From: Erysipelotrichaceae bacterium
GTDB lineage: Bacteria > Bacillota_I > Bacilli_A > Erysipelotrichales > Erysipelotrichaceae
Reading direction: 5' to 3'
Length of the DNA: 64,000 nucleotides
NCBI GenBank assembly: GCA_030694975.1
Contig: JAUYTU010000035.1
Coordinates: 186,001-250,000 of the forward strand
The notes beneath the pieces were generated by a model, which ran no database searches, had not been told where the DNA came from, and saw only the letters and a list, made by a program, of their open reading frames with translations. Shown here piece by piece: positions 34,408 through 43,722 of the stretch (the stretch's first letter is position 1; each line of letters begins with the position of its first letter). The translations under genes and the position numbers were made by a program.

Positions 34408-35122
34408 CGCTTGTACTCCTTATCAAATAGATCTGTTCACCTTCAACCGTAAACAGTAATTCTCCGATTCTAATCATATCCAAAACTGCCAAAAAAGTAA
34501 TCAGGACCAACTGTATGTCCGAGCAATCAGCAAAACACTCTTCCAAAGCAAAGGAAGCTGGAAAGCGGTTGATCATTTTTCGAAGCATGTCAATGCGTTG
34601 ATCGACGGACAACTCTCTCGCTGCGATTTTGGTTTCAAATGGCTGTTGCAACGAAACCCGGATCATGACTTTTTTCATGGCACGGATCAAGTCGTAGGAG
34701 CTGCCCTCGACCAACATATCCGGCATAACGTCATCCAGTTCTTTGCGACTCAACGGCTTACCGATAAATTGCTGACGAATCTGATATCGTTTTTCTAAAT
34801 CACCGGTTATATCCTTGAACTGTTGATATTCCAACAATCTTCTCACCAGTGATTCTTTGGGATCTTCCACATAATCCGCATCCAACTGTGACTTATCTCT
34901 AGGTAAAAGCTTTTTACTTTTATACTCAATCAGACCGGCTAGCTCGCTCAAATACTCACTGGCTATCTCCAAATTCATGTCATGCATGGATGTGATATAG
35001 TTTTGATATTGCGAAGTAAGTTCGGATATATCCAAATTAAACAGATCCAGTTTTTTCTCTTTAATCAGAAACAGCATTAAGTCCAACGGACCGCTAAACT
35101 GATCGATTGTTATTTCAAACAT
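34382..35122 (-). CDS. scpA: Segregation and condensation protein A (kleisin)
   Basis: 246 residues from the ATG at 35122 after GGGGTGATGAA; an upstream in-frame ATG at 35155 covers the promoter and is not used. The N-terminal helix F.GPLDLMLFLIKEKKLDLFNLDI binds the Smc neck, and the C-terminal winged helix binds the Smc head; the linker is charged. It begins a minus-strand run scpA–scpB–rluB–rsmE–unknown–mtaB–murE–deoC with overlaps or gaps under 30 bp, presumably one long operon. Confidence 0.95.
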   Translation of the reverse strand: MFEITIDQFSGPLDLMLFLIKEKKLDLFNLDISELTSQYQNYITSMHDMNLEIASEYLSELAGLIEYKSKKLLPRDKSQLDADYVEDPKESLVRRLLEYQQFKDITGDLEKRYQIRQQFIGKPLSRKELDDVMPDMLVEGSSYDLIRAMKKVMIRVSLQQPFETKIAARELSVDQRIDMLRKMINRFPASFALEECFADCSDIQLVLITFLAVLDMIRIGELLFTVEGEQIYLIRSTSDDGLYGNY

Positions 35123-35137
35123 TTCATCACCCCGATT

Positions 35138-35146
35138 ATTATACCA
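35138..35146 (-). promoter_or_regulatory. Extended -10 promoter element for the scpA operon
   Basis: TGGTATAAT on the minus strand, an extended -10 (TGnTATAAT), 15 bp upstream of the scpA start; the -35 is poor. Confidence 0.6.
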
Positions 35147-35169
35147 TGCAAACAATGTTCAATATAAAC

Positions 35170-35197
35170 AAAAAAGATATTGGGGTCAATATCTTTT
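35170..35197 (-). terminator. Terminator of the thyA–folA–plsC–pdp operon
   Basis: Perfect 11-bp stem AAAAGATATTG/CAATATCTTTT with a four-base loop and a T run on the minus strand, 6 bp after the pdp stop. Confidence 0.9.
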
Positions 35198-35202
35198 GTT
35201 CA

Positions 35203-36501
35203 TTAAAGTATTTTCGCAATAAGCGCAACCGATTCAACCGGTTGATTACTCATGGTGAAACTTTCGGTCAATTGCTGAATAAATTCTTCGTTCAACGCCT
35301 CATCGTGATGAATATCAACAAGCACATCACCAATTTTGACGATATCTCCGATTTTCTTGTATACTAGCAAGCCAACCGCCGGATTGATGATATCCTCTTT
35401 TGTTTCACGGCCGGCACCAAGTTTCATCGCACTGATACCCAATTGCGTCGCCTTGATTGAAGTAACAAAGCCATCCATCGGACTCAAAAGTGGTGTAACG
35501 AATTTTGATTTTGGCAGTTTCTCCGGATGATCGATACAATCAATATCGCCGCCTTGGGCAGCCACAAACTCTTTAAATTTACTAAAAGCTGAACCGCCGG
35601 AAATTGAATCTTCCAACATTTTGCGAGCTTCAGCTTCACTATTACAAATTTTTGCCTGTAACAGCATGATTGTACCCGCCTGAAGACAGAGCTCCGTAAA
35701 ATCTTTAGGACCATGCCCTTTGAGGGTATCGATGGCTTCCTTGACTTCCAAAGCATTCCCAATGGCCAATCCCAACGGCTGATTCATATCCGTAATCATA
35801 GCGCGGGTATCACGACCAGACAGTTTACCGATCGCAATCATTGCCTTCGCTAATTCTTCCGCCCGATCCGGCGTATGCATAAAAGCTCCATCGCCATATT
35901 TTACATCAAGCAAAATCGTATTTGCTCCGGCAGCCAGTTTTTTAGACATGATCGAAGAAGCAATGAGCGGAATGGATGGAACCGTTGAAGTAACGTCGCG
36001 AAGTGCATAGAGGATCTTATCGGCAGGTACAAGCGATCCAGTCTGACCGACGATGGAAAGAGAGATGCGATTGACCTGAGTGATGAATTCGGCTTGACTC
36101 AACGTAACCGAAAAGCCGGGAATGGATTCTAGTTTGTCAATGGTTCCGCCGGTGTGACCCAGACCACGGCCAGACATCTTGGCAACTTTGCCGCCGCATG
36201 CCGCAACCATCGGACCCAAGGCGAGGGATGTTTTATCCCCTACGCCGCCCGTTGAATGCTTATCGACTTTGATACCTTCAATGGACGATAGGTCCATAAC
36301 GTCCCCGCTGTGCATCATGGCCATCGTCAGATACGTTGTTTCCTGATCGGTCATACCATTTAAAACAATGGCCATCAATAGGGCACTGCTTTGATAATCT
36401 AAAATCTCACCACGGGTCAAACCGGTAATCCAGAATTGAATTTCCTCTTCGCTCAGCACTTTGCCATCGCGTTTATTTGCGATGATTTCAATAATTCCCA
36501 T
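35203..36501 (-). CDS. pdp: Pyrimidine-nucleoside phosphorylase
   Basis: 432 residues. Type II nucleoside phosphorylase with KHSTGGVGDKTS, AKMSGRGLGHTGGT, LESIPGF and SIMSKKLAAGA. It phosphorolyses uridine, thymidine and deoxyuridine; its products feed DeoC. The dimer family includes thymidine phosphorylase DeoA, and the split between Pdp and DeoA is not certain from motifs alone. It ends an operon with thyA and folA, so thymidine breakdown and synthesis genes share a transcript. Confidence 0.92.
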   Translation of the reverse strand: MGIIEIIANKRDGKVLSEEEIQFWITGLTRGEILDYQSSALLMAIVLNGMTDQETTYLTMAMMHSGDVMDLSSIEGIKVDKHSTGGVGDKTSLALGPMVAACGGKVAKMSGRGLGHTGGTIDKLESIPGFSVTLSQAEFITQVNRISLSIVGQTGSLVPADKILYALRDVTSTVPSIPLIASSIMSKKLAAGANTILLDVKYGDGAFMHTPDRAEELAKAMIAIGKLSGRDTRAMITDMNQPLGLAIGNALEVKEAIDTLKGHGPKDFTELCLQAGTIMLLQAKICNSEAEARKMLEDSISGGSAFSKFKEFVAAQGGDIDCIDHPEKLPKSKFVTPLLSPMDGFVTSIKATQLGISAMKLGAGRETKEDIINPAVGLLVYKKIGDIVKIGDVLVDIHHDEALNEEFIQQLTESFTMSNQPVESVALIAKIL

Positions 36502-36504
36502 AGG

Positions 36505-37194
36505 TTATCCTTTCTCTAACTCATACATAATCCGCGTGCGAACCTCGTCCGCCAATTGTTGAATGGTCAGACTCTGGTATTCTTCGTGATGGATCGGCTG
36601 TAAGTAATGTACCTGGATAATGACCTTCTTTGCTTTGGGGTCATCCAGTGCCTTATAAGAATCAATTAATGCTACCGGCACGATGGGAACTTTGGCATTA
36701 ACACCGGCTTTTAAGGCTCCGGCTTTAAACTCGCCCATGGTATTACCATAGGAACGGGTCCCTTCCGGGAAAATAACCATGTTATGACCTTTGCTTAAAC
36801 GCTCAGTCAGTTTACCTACCATCGCTACTGAATCCTTGACCGAATGTCGGTCAAACATTAGCACATCAAGATTTTTATACCAGACATTCATAAACGGTAT
36901 TTTTTTACTTTCAATTTTCCCAACAGCACTGATTGGTACCGGGGAGGCTGCCAAAAGCACAAAACCGTCCACCGAACCCTGATGATTCACAACAAACAGC
37001 ATCCCGTCTTGAAGCGGAATATTGTTTGCACCTTCTACCGTAAGTTTGCTTTTAGACATGCGAATAATCATAGCTGACCATGCTTTTGCTAATTCAAAAC
37101 GAACCTTAAAAGGCTGTTTACGGCTTTGAATGGCCGATATGAATACAGCGGGTAAATAAAGACCAAGTTTTATCCATAACCAGAACTTTTTCAT
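36505..37194 (-). CDS. plsC: 1-acyl-sn-glycerol-3-phosphate acyltransferase
   Basis: 229 residues. N-terminal hydrophobic helix, acyltransferase motif NHQGSVDGF (HxxxxD variant) and FPEGTRSYG, then VPIVPVALI. It makes phosphatidic acid at the membrane. It overlaps folA by four bases and precedes pdp by 3. Confidence 0.92.
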   Translation of the reverse strand: MKKFWLWIKLGLYLPAVFISAIQSRKQPFKVRFELAKAWSAMIIRMSKSKLTVEGANNIPLQDGMLFVVNHQGSVDGFVLLAASPVPISAVGKIESKKIPFMNVWYKNLDVLMFDRHSVKDSVAMVGKLTERLSKGHNMVIFPEGTRSYGNTMGEFKAGALKAGVNAKVPIVPVALIDSYKALDDPKAKKVIIQVHYLQPIHHEEYQSLTIQQLADEVRTRIMYELEKG

Positions 37195-37667
37195 AGAATT
37201 CCCTTCTTCTTTTGATATGTTTTCACAGAAAAATCTGTGTATTCAACGGTATCGGTTAAATCAAACTTTGTACGATCCCATTTCGGAAAAAATGTATCGC
37301 CATCGATTTCCGTATCGATGTGACTGATTATCATTTTCTCAGCATAAGGAAGTGCAGTCTCATAAATTTGAGCGCCACCGGCGATAAAAATCTCATTTTC
37401 ACTTTTCTGATTTTTTTGTAAAAATAACTCAAAATCGTCAATCACTTCAACACCATCAAAATGCCAACGCGGATCCCGTGTGACTACGATATTCTTGCGT
37501 CGCGGCAACGGCCGGCCAATCGCATCAAATGTCTTTCTGCCCATAACGACCGTATGATTCAGTGTTTTCTCTTTAAAATGCCGTAAGTCTTCCGGTATAT
37601 TCCATGGCATCCAGCCATCTTTACCAATGACATAGTTATGGCCGATGGCCACAATAATCGTAATCAT
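37191..37667 (-). CDS. folA: Dihydrofolate reductase
   Basis: 158 residues, with VAIGHNYVIGKDGWMPWNIPEDL, MGRKTFDAIGRPLPRR and FIAGGAQIYETALPYA. It regenerates tetrahydrofolate after the thymidylate synthase reaction; the start overlaps the thyA stop by one base, a common pair. Confidence 0.97.
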   Translation of the reverse strand: MITIIVAIGHNYVIGKDGWMPWNIPEDLRHFKEKTLNHTVVMGRKTFDAIGRPLPRRKNIVVTRDPRWHFDGVEVIDDFELFLQKNQKSENEIFIAGGAQIYETALPYAEKMIISHIDTEIDGDTFFPKWDRTKFDLTDTVEYTDFSVKTYQKKKGIL

Positions 37668-38539
37668 CAGACACTGACCTTCCCGGCAATGTGCGGATGA
37701 GGATCATATCCGGATAATTCGAAATCTTCCCAGCGATAATCAATGATTGAAGCGTGATGATTTAGGATACGTAAGGTTGGCAGGTCGCGTGGTTCTCTTT
37801 GAAGTTGCAGATTTACTTGTTCAACATGATCGGTGTATATATGAACATCCCCAAAGGTATGCACAAATTCAAACGGCTGATAGCCGCACACATCGGCGAC
37901 CATCACAAGTAATAGCGCATAAGAGGCAATATTGAAAGGTACGCCTAAAAAGACGTCAGCAGAACGCTGATACAACTGCAAGGATAGTTTCTTGCCGTCA
38001 CCACTGACATAAAACTGCATAAATGCATGACACGGCGGTAACGCCATCTGATCGATTTCCGCCGGATTCCAGGCACTGACAATGTGTCTGCGCGAATATG
38101 GGTTGTTTTTAAGATTTTCTATCAACCCGTTTATTTGATCGACACCGAAAAAATCCCGCCATTGTTTACCATACACCGGCCCAAGGTTGCCGTGTTTAAC
38201 AGCGAAGTCTTCATCCAGCTTTATTTTATCGATAAACTCACTGAGTGTCTCCCCTTGATAATCCGCGTGTTTACGATATTCAGCATACGGCCATTCATTC
38301 CAAATCCGAACCCCTTTTAGCACTAAGGGACGAATGTTGGTATTACCGGTTAAAAACCAGAAGAGTTCCTCAGCAACCGATTTAAAATGCGTCTTTTTGG
38401 TTGTCAGCAGAGGAAAACCTTCTTCAAGATTGAATCGCATCTGATAGCCAAATGTACCAATGGTTCCGGTAGATGTCCGATCATTACGGTAAGTACCGTT
38501 TTCTAAAACATGTCTGCAAAGCGTTAAGTATTGTTTCAT
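37667..38539 (-). CDS. thyA: Thymidylate synthase
   Basis: 290 residues from the ATG at 38539 (AGGTGATG upstream). Longer upstream frames run across the ssb terminator and are rejected. Motifs: [23 protein letters not shown], the catalytic Cys in [12 protein letters not shown] and [11 protein letters not shown]. It makes dTMP from dUMP. The TATAAT at 38563-38558 upstream has no clear -35. Confidence 0.97.
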   Translation of the reverse strand: MKQYLTLCRHVLENGTYRNDRTSTGTIGTFGYQMRFNLEEGFPLLTTKKTHFKSVAEELFWFLTGNTNIRPLVLKGVRIWNEWPYAEYRKHADYQGETLSEFIDKIKLDEDFAVKHGNLGPVYGKQWRDFFGVDQINGLIENLKNNPYSRRHIVSAWNPAEIDQMALPPCHAFMQFYVSGDGKKLSLQLYQRSADVFLGVPFNIASYALLLVMVADVCGYQPFEFVHTFGDVHIYTDHVEQVNLQLQREPRDLPTLRILNHHASIIDYRWEDFELSGYDPHPHIAGKVSV

Positions 38540-38580
38540 ATCATCACCTGTGCTTTTATTATACACAAATGTGGGGTTAA

Positions 38581-38603
38581 AAAAAACGGTCATGAACCGT
38601 TTT
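38581..38603 (-). terminator. Terminator of ssb
   Basis: Perfect 8-bp stem AAAACGGT/ACCGTTTT with a five-base loop and extended T run on the minus strand. Confidence 0.85.
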
Positions 38604-38611
38604 TGTCCAAA

Positions 38612-38935
38612 TCATGATTTGGGATTTAAAAATGAAACTTTTTCGGCAATGACTTCACAGAAATAAAAAGGTTTCTGCTCTTTGGTTTCAAACGAATTGG
38701 CCTGAATCCGACCTTTGATACCCACCAGACTGCCTACTTCACAAACACTGATTGTCGTTTCTGCAACACCACGCCACAACGTTACATTAAATATGTCCTT
38801 CTCGTATTCACCTTGACTGTTTCTGAAATTACGGTCAACTTCCAAGTGGAGCGTAGCTACTTTTGCTCCTGAGGGAGTTTCCCTGATTTCCGGTAACTGA
38901 ATGACCCGACCAACTAAAACGATTTGATTCAACAT
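38612..38935 (-). CDS. Short single-stranded DNA-binding protein (SsbB-like)
   Basis: 107 residues from the ATG at 38935 (AAAGGAGG upstream). A single OB fold opens MLNQIVLVGRVIQLPEIRET and includes GYVNV-like FNVTLWRG and GIKGRIQANSFE. The protein ends right after the OB fold (VSFLNPKS), without the Gln/Gly-rich linker and acidic tip that recruit partners to replicative SSB. Bacillus SsbB, used in transformation, is similarly tail-less, so this may be the competence paralogue; the window also carries comG genes. It stands alone with its own promoter and terminator. Confidence 0.85.
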   Translation of the reverse strand: MLNQIVLVGRVIQLPEIRETPSGAKVATLHLEVDRNFRNSQGEYEKDIFNVTLWRGVAETTISVCEVGSLVGIKGRIQANSFETKEQKPFYFCEVIAEKVSFLNPKS

Positions 38936-38961
38936 GTTTTTCCTCCTTTGTTGCAAACTGA

Positions 38962-38990
38962 ATTATCGCAAAAAAAGGAAAACGTTTCAA
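38962..38990 (-). promoter_or_regulatory. Promoter of the short ssb
   Basis: TTGAAA (38990-38985) and GATAAT (38967-38962) with a 17-bp spacer. A long palindrome lies 7 bp upstream of the -35. Confidence 0.75.
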
Positions 38991-38997
38991 ATCGCCT

Positions 38998-39028
38998 ATT
39001 TGGTCATTTTGGGGTAAAATGACCAAAT
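38998..39028. repeat. 31-bp palindrome upstream of the ssb promoter (possible operator)
   Basis: ATTTGGTCATTTT and its perfect inverse AAAATGACCAAAT flank GGGGT. No T run follows on either strand, so it is unlikely to be a terminator. A further TGGTCA half-site with similar flanks lies at 39043-39048. Position just upstream of a -35 box fits an activator or a cooperative repressor. Confidence 0.6.
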
Positions 39029-39072
39029 ATCTCTAGCACATAATGGTCAAAAATACCAAATAACCACTTTTT

Positions 39073-40338
39073 TTATTTTTTTATTGAAACGACACATTTA
39101 TTGTTTAAATCAATGATATTTCGAACATTTTCAATATCCAACAGTGTAATATCTTCTACCCAGGTCAGACTATCGAAAAAATCCGCCTTGGCAAAGGTTG
39201 CTCGGATAAAGGAGATAGCCATATCTTCCAAATCATTGAGACTGCGAAAAGCTTGTCCCAAATAGCGGCGTTTTAACTGTTCAAGCGTTACAGCCGAAAT
39301 CGTACATTTTGAGATCTCAACTTCTAAGAACTTTTCAAATGTCTCACTATCATCCGTTTCATTGTAAAACATAAGTAAACCGTAACCTTCGCCTAAATCA
39401 ACTTCAAATCCGAAGAAATCGCTGATGACCCCATCATCCATCCACCGTTGATAGGCAGGATTCAGCGTACTGAAAGTCGCTTCCATGAGTAATCGCAACG
39501 ACCACTCTGCGTTCTTTCGTTCACGTTCACTAAGATAATGGTGATTCAGTTTGAAAGTAACCGTAGACTTGAGTGATTGAACATCCAATATAAAATCGAA
39601 TTTTTCTCTAAACACATGGTTGGGCTCATTTACCTTCACCGACTCAACCAAAGGTGCATGATCAAAGGACTTAGTTGAATGATTTTTTTCAGCAAGATCA
39701 AAAATCCTTTCCGGCTCTTCACCGGTAGCGACCACAAGCAACATACGCTGCGGATGATAATTTAACCGATAGCATAATTCCAAATGTTCTTTGGTGATGG
39801 AGGTTACACTTTCCTCAGAGCCGCCGATATCGTTTGAAAACGGATGCTCTACAAAAAGTGATCGATAGGTTTCATTGACAAGTCTTGAATCCGGCATTTG
39901 AGCATACATGCGCAATTCTTGTATTATTATACCCTTTTCTTTCTCTACCGACTGTTCACTGATTTTCAAGTCACTGACAAAATCCAAAAGCATGTTCAGC
40001 GGTTTTTCTATATCGTTGGAAGTCGAGAAATAGTAAACCGTTTCTTCGTAGGAAGTAAAGGCATTGACGGAAGCTCCGACTTCCGTAAAGGCAGTCATGA
40101 TGTCCCCTTCTTCACTTTCAAAAAGTTTGTGCTCTAAAAAATGTGCGCTCCCTGGCACAATATCTACGATGTTACCTTCATTGTCCTTCAGTTTTGTATG
40201 CATACCGCCAAAAGGAGTCGCTATCAGCGCACTGGAACCAATGTAACCGGGTTTATGCATAACAACGACTCTGAGCCCACTGCCAACCGTTTGTTCGTAG
40301 AACGTCTCGTTAAATCGCTGATTCGTTATTTTGTTCAT
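39073..40338 (-). CDS. M16-family zinc peptidase, YmfH type (catalytic partner)
   Basis: 421 residues. Insulinase/processing-peptidase fold with the inverted zinc motif HFLEH (GSAHFLEHKLFE near residue 65) and the downstream Glu region; the second half is the non-catalytic M16 domain. It overlaps the next gene upstream by 29 bases; the pair corresponds to ymfH–ymfF in Bacillus, where the two halves probably form one clam-shell enzyme. Substrates are unknown; peptide or pheromone degradation has been proposed for relatives. Confidence 0.9.
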   Translation of the reverse strand: MNKITNQRFNETFYEQTVGSGLRVVVMHKPGYIGSSALIATPFGGMHTKLKDNEGNIVDIVPGSAHFLEHKLFESEEGDIMTAFTEVGASVNAFTSYEETVYYFSTSNDIEKPLNMLLDFVSDLKISEQSVEKEKGIIIQELRMYAQMPDSRLVNETYRSLFVEHPFSNDIGGSEESVTSITKEHLELCYRLNYHPQRMLLVVATGEEPERIFDLAEKNHSTKSFDHAPLVESVKVNEPNHVFREKFDFILDVQSLKSTVTFKLNHHYLSERERKNAEWSLRLLMEATFSTLNPAYQRWMDDGVISDFFGFEVDLGEGYGLLMFYNETDDSETFEKFLEVEISKCTISAVTLEQLKRRYLGQAFRSLNDLEDMAISFIRATFAKADFFDSLTWVEDITLLDIENVRNIIDLNNKCVVSIKK

Positions 40339-41575
40339 GGGTGCCCTCTCCTTTCAAAAGAAATTTCGTAACTTTCGTCATCTTTGCAAAAACAGTTTTA
40401 ATCTGTTGAGCGCTAACTTTTTCAATATCCGCAATGACGGCCTCTTTGTCGATGTAACGCCCGATCAGACTGATCTGATAGTAATAGTTGATAATTGCAC
40501 TGGAATCATCGTCAATCTGACGAATTGAATTAATCATCATTTTCTTACTTGCCTCAATCAAAGAATCACTCAGTTGACCGCTTCGTACGGTTTCAAGCTG
40601 TATGTCGATCAGTTTCTCGACGGTATCCGCTTGTTTAGCATCGATTCCGGTATAAACAAAGCACACCCCGTCAAAAGTGATCATTTGAGCACCGATCGTG
40701 TAACAAAGGCTGCGCTTTTCGCGAATTTCACTGAAGCAAAGCGATGATGGCAACTGACCGAAGGCGGCCATGCCAACTCTTAAAGGCCAATAGTCAGCAT
40801 CACTAGGAATAACTTGTGGATTATAGATCAGAATCAGGTTAGACTGGTCCATTTTACGCAACATTTCAACCGATTGAAAATCACCAACATCCAATCGATA
40901 CATCGTTTCGACATTGTCCCTTTTTCTAAATAAGAAACTGCTTTTGATCATTTCGCTGATCTCATTTTCATCAACATCGCCGACCACAAAAACGTCCAAT
41001 CGCATGTTTTCGATCATGTCTTGATGATAGTTTCTGCAATCTTCCATTGAAATTGTATCAAGAATATCCAAGGTTCCTTGGATATTCACTGACAGCGGAA
41101 AGCCTTTACCGGCGATTTCAAATGCTTTTTTCATGGCAAACTGCATTGGATTGTCCATCGAACGTACCAGAATGCTTCGAATGATTTTTTTTGCTTCTTT
41201 TAAGGTATCTTCATTAATCAGCGGATAGCGGATCATGTCCATCATCCAATCAAAAAAGCCATCAAGAATCGCGGATTGATTGACAAACTTACCATTCAAT
41301 ACTTTTGTTTTAAACTCTGTGCTAATTGCGGCGCCATAACCGGTGTTACGTACATCGACATAACTGCCATACAGCTGATCGGACAAACGGGTCATATCCA
41401 CTTTCGTTGGTGCTTTTTCGTTACGGTCACTGGCCATCGCAGAAATAAGTGCGCGGATGGTTGCGTCTTTTTGTGAGGTCACCGATAAAAAACGAAATGA
41501 AAAGGAAATATCTTTGAATTTCCCGGTTTTAATGATATTCAGATTCAAGTTTTCATGTATTCTGATTTGGTTCAT
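40310..41575 (-). CDS. M16-family peptidase-like protein, YmfF type (non-catalytic partner)
   Basis: 421 residues from the ATG at 41575 after GGGAGGAC; an upstream ATG at 41608 lacks a ribosome site and overlaps the divergent promoter. It has the M16 fold but no HxxEH motif where one is expected (near residues 50-60 it reads ASDRNEKAPTKVDM). The RLSDQLYGSYVDV and YNPQVIPS segments are typical of this branch. It is divergent from pncA. Confidence 0.85.
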   Translation of the reverse strand: MNQIRIHENLNLNIIKTGKFKDISFSFRFLSVTSQKDATIRALISAMASDRNEKAPTKVDMTRLSDQLYGSYVDVRNTGYGAAISTEFKTKVLNGKFVNQSAILDGFFDWMMDMIRYPLINEDTLKEAKKIIRSILVRSMDNPMQFAMKKAFEIAGKGFPLSVNIQGTLDILDTISMEDCRNYHQDMIENMRLDVFVVGDVDENEISEMIKSSFLFRKRDNVETMYRLDVGDFQSVEMLRKMDQSNLILIYNPQVIPSDADYWPLRVGMAAFGQLPSSLCFSEIREKRSLCYTIGAQMITFDGVCFVYTGIDAKQADTVEKLIDIQLETVRSGQLSDSLIEASKKMMINSIRQIDDDSSAIINYYYQISLIGRYIDKEAVIADIEKVSAQQIKTVFAKMTKVTKFLLKGEGTHEQNNESAI

Positions 41576-41601
41576 GCTGTCCTCCCAAGGGTGCGGGGTA
41601 C

Positions 41602-41630
41602 TATACAAAGCAACTAAAAGGTCCTATAAT
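41602..41630 (+). promoter_or_regulatory. Promoter of pncA–pncB
   Basis: TATACA (41602-41607, four of six matches to TTGACA) and exact TATAAT (41625-41630) with a 17-bp spacer. Confidence 0.65.
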
Positions 41631-41653
41631 AAAGTCGAAGCAGAGGTAGAAAC

Positions 41654-42238
41654 ATGAACGAAAAACTAAATGATTCTTCCTGTTTGATCATCATTGATAT
41701 GGTCAACGGGTTTATGGTTGAAGGACCGATGGCGGATGCAAGTATCAAAAACATTATCGTTAATATCGTAGAATTAATCAAGTGTTTTAAACAATCCGAT
41801 TCGCCGATTCTGGCGTTTTTAGATCACCACTCGGCAGATTCGAAAGAATTCAGTGCCTATCCGGCGCATTGTGTGGCCGGTACATCCGAAAGTGAATGGG
41901 TCGATGAGTTGAAACCTTATGCCAAAGATGTGACCTTTATAGAGAAAAACAGTGTGAATGGATTTCTTTCCCCAAGTTTTCAAGAATGGTTGGAACAAAA
42001 CGGAGAAATCCGTGAATATGTCATTACCGGTTGTGTAACCGACATCTGTGTATTGCAGTTTGCATCAACGATGCAAGCCCACATTCATCAGCACAATTTG
42101 GATTCAGTCGTAACGGTTGTTGCCAACGCTGTTGATACCTTTGACGCACCGAATCACCCCAAGAAAGACTTTCATGAATTTGCTTTAACATTGATGAGAC
42201 AATATGGGATCAATGTCGTAGAGGAGTATGTATGTTAA
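41654..42238 (+). CDS. pncA: Nicotinamidase (isochorismatase fold)
   Basis: 194 residues. Cysteine hydrolase with catalytic Asp in IIIDMVNGF, Lys in IEKNSVNGF and Cys in YVITGCVTDICV; the metal site is suggested by LDHHSADS and YPAHC. It converts nicotinamide to nicotinate, and the next gene, overlapping by 7 bases, encodes nicotinate phosphoribosyltransferase, which supports this substrate over isochorismate. Confidence 0.9.
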   Translation: MNEKLNDSSCLIIIDMVNGFMVEGPMADASIKNIIVNIVELIKCFKQSDSPILAFLDHHSADSKEFSAYPAHCVAGTSESEWVDELKPYAKDVTFIEKNSVNGFLSPSFQEWLEQNGEIREYVITGCVTDICVLQFASTMQAHIHQHNLDSVVTVVANAVDTFDAPNHPKKDFHEFALTLMRQYGINVVEEYVC

Positions 42239-43671
42239 AAATCAATGAACTTTCCATGCTGACGGATTTTTATGAATTTTCGATGGCATATGCTTATTTT
42301 AAGGAAAACCGACACGAACAAATCGCTTACTTTGATATGTTTGTTCGACGCCTGCCTGATCAAGGCGGCTATTTGATTTTCAACGGTTTACACCGTTTAG
42401 TTGAAGTAATTGAAAATTTCGCATTTGATGACGATCAAATCGGCTATCTGCGGAGCAAAAATGTCTTTGATGAGGAATTTCTGACATATTTAAGAAACAT
42501 TAAGCTAAGTGTCGACATCTGGTCCGTACCGGATGGAACAGTTGTCTTTAATAATCAGCCGTTGGTTACCGTCAGAGGAAATGTTATCGAAGCTCAACTG
42601 ATTGAAACGGTTTTGCTCTTGTGCGTTAATTACCCTACCCTTGTAACGACCAAGGCCAGCAGGATCGTAAATGCTGCACAAGGGCGGACTGTGATCGAAT
42701 TTGGAGCAAGAAGAGCACAGGGATTTGATGCGGCCATTGAAGGTGCGCGTTGCGCCGTCATTGCCGGAGCCGCTGGAACATCCAATACATTGGCCGGCTA
42801 CCAACATGGATTAGCCATTTCCGGAACCATCGCACACAGTTACATCCAAACGCATGATAGTGAATACGATGCATTCTTGAGTTATGCTAAAATTAATCCG
42901 GAGAACTGTATTCTGTTGGTGGATACCTACGACACTTTAAAGTCCGGAGTGGTCAATGCCATCAAAGTTGCGAATGACTTTCTGTTGCCCAATGGGTATC
43001 GTTTAAAAGCCATTCGCTTGGACTCCGGGGACTTGTCTTACTTATCAAAAAAAGCTCGTATTATGCTGGACGAAGCCGGTTTACAGGATTGTAAAATTAT
43101 TGCCTCTAATTCTTTAGATGAAGATTTAATTGATGACTTAATAAAACAGCAAGCACAAATTGATATATTCGGTGTTGGCGAAAATTTAATAACCTCCAAA
43201 AGTACCCCGGTCTTGGGAGGTGTTTATAAGCTGGTTGCTCAAGAAGTCGAGGAAGAGATCGTTCCAAAAATAAAAATCAGTGATAATCTTGAAAAAATCA
43301 CAAATCCGGGATTTAAAAAGGTTATTCGTTTCATTGATAAAGAAACACAAAAAGCATTAGGTGATTGTGTCATGCTTGCGGATGAAATCGTACCAACCGA
43401 CGGATTTACATTGTTCGATCCCATCGCTCCTTGGAAACGCAAAACAATCACCGATTATGATTATGTAATTCTGCAGGTTCCTGTATTCGTTAATGGTCAT
43501 CTTGTCTATCGTGTTCCAACGGTCAATGAAACCACCGAATATTGTAAGCATCAGATGGAAACCATGTGGGAAGAAGTCAAACGACTGGCGTTCCCTCACA
43601 AATATTACGTTGACTTATCACAAAAACTTTGGGATTTAAAGAATCATATGATTCAAAACTATCGAAAATAA
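42232..43671 (+). CDS. pncB: Nicotinate phosphoribosyltransferase
   Basis: 479 residues, the long form found in Bacillota. Motifs include the N-terminal MLTDFYEFSMAYAYF, FGARRAQGFDAAIEGAR, the central GTIAHSYIQTHDSE, LVDTYDTLKSG, IRLDSGDLSYLSKKAR and FGVGENLITSK. It makes nicotinate mononucleotide in NAD salvage. It forms a two-gene operon with pncA. Confidence 0.95.
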   Translation: MLKINELSMLTDFYEFSMAYAYFKENRHEQIAYFDMFVRRLPDQGGYLIFNGLHRLVEVIENFAFDDDQIGYLRSKNVFDEEFLTYLRNIKLSVDIWSVPDGTVVFNNQPLVTVRGNVIEAQLIETVLLLCVNYPTLVTTKASRIVNAAQGRTVIEFGARRAQGFDAAIEGARCAVIAGAAGTSNTLAGYQHGLAISGTIAHSYIQTHDSEYDAFLSYAKINPENCILLVDTYDTLKSGVVNAIKVANDFLLPNGYRLKAIRLDSGDLSYLSKKARIMLDEAGLQDCKIIASNSLDEDLIDDLIKQQAQIDIFGVGENLITSKSTPVLGGVYKLVAQEVEEEIVPKIKISDNLEKITNPGFKKVIRFIDKETQKALGDCVMLADEIVPTDGFTLFDPIAPWKRKTITDYDYVILQVPVFVNGHLVYRVPTVNETTEYCKHQMETMWEEVKRLAFPHKYYVDLSQKLWDLKNHMIQNYRK

Positions 43672-43696
43672 CAAAATCTGGTATTTTATTTCAAAC

Positions 43697-43722
43697 AAAA
43701 GGAAAGCTTTCGCTTTCCTTTT
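43697..43722. terminator. Bidirectional terminator between pncB and the nucleoside permease gene
   Basis: Perfect 11-bp stem AAAAGGAAAGC/GCTTTCCTTTT with a TTTC loop; both strands end in a T run. Confidence 0.85.

Noticed and set aside
38998-39028. The palindrome as terminator of the M16 peptidase gene
   Set aside because: No T run follows on the minus strand (the next bases are mixed), and it lies 45 bp past the stop codon next to a promoter.
38936-39072. ComK boxes (AAAA-N5-TTTT pairs) upstream of the SSB gene
   Set aside because: The palindrome has TTTT-N5-AAAA, the reverse arrangement, and no properly spaced pair of boxes is seen.
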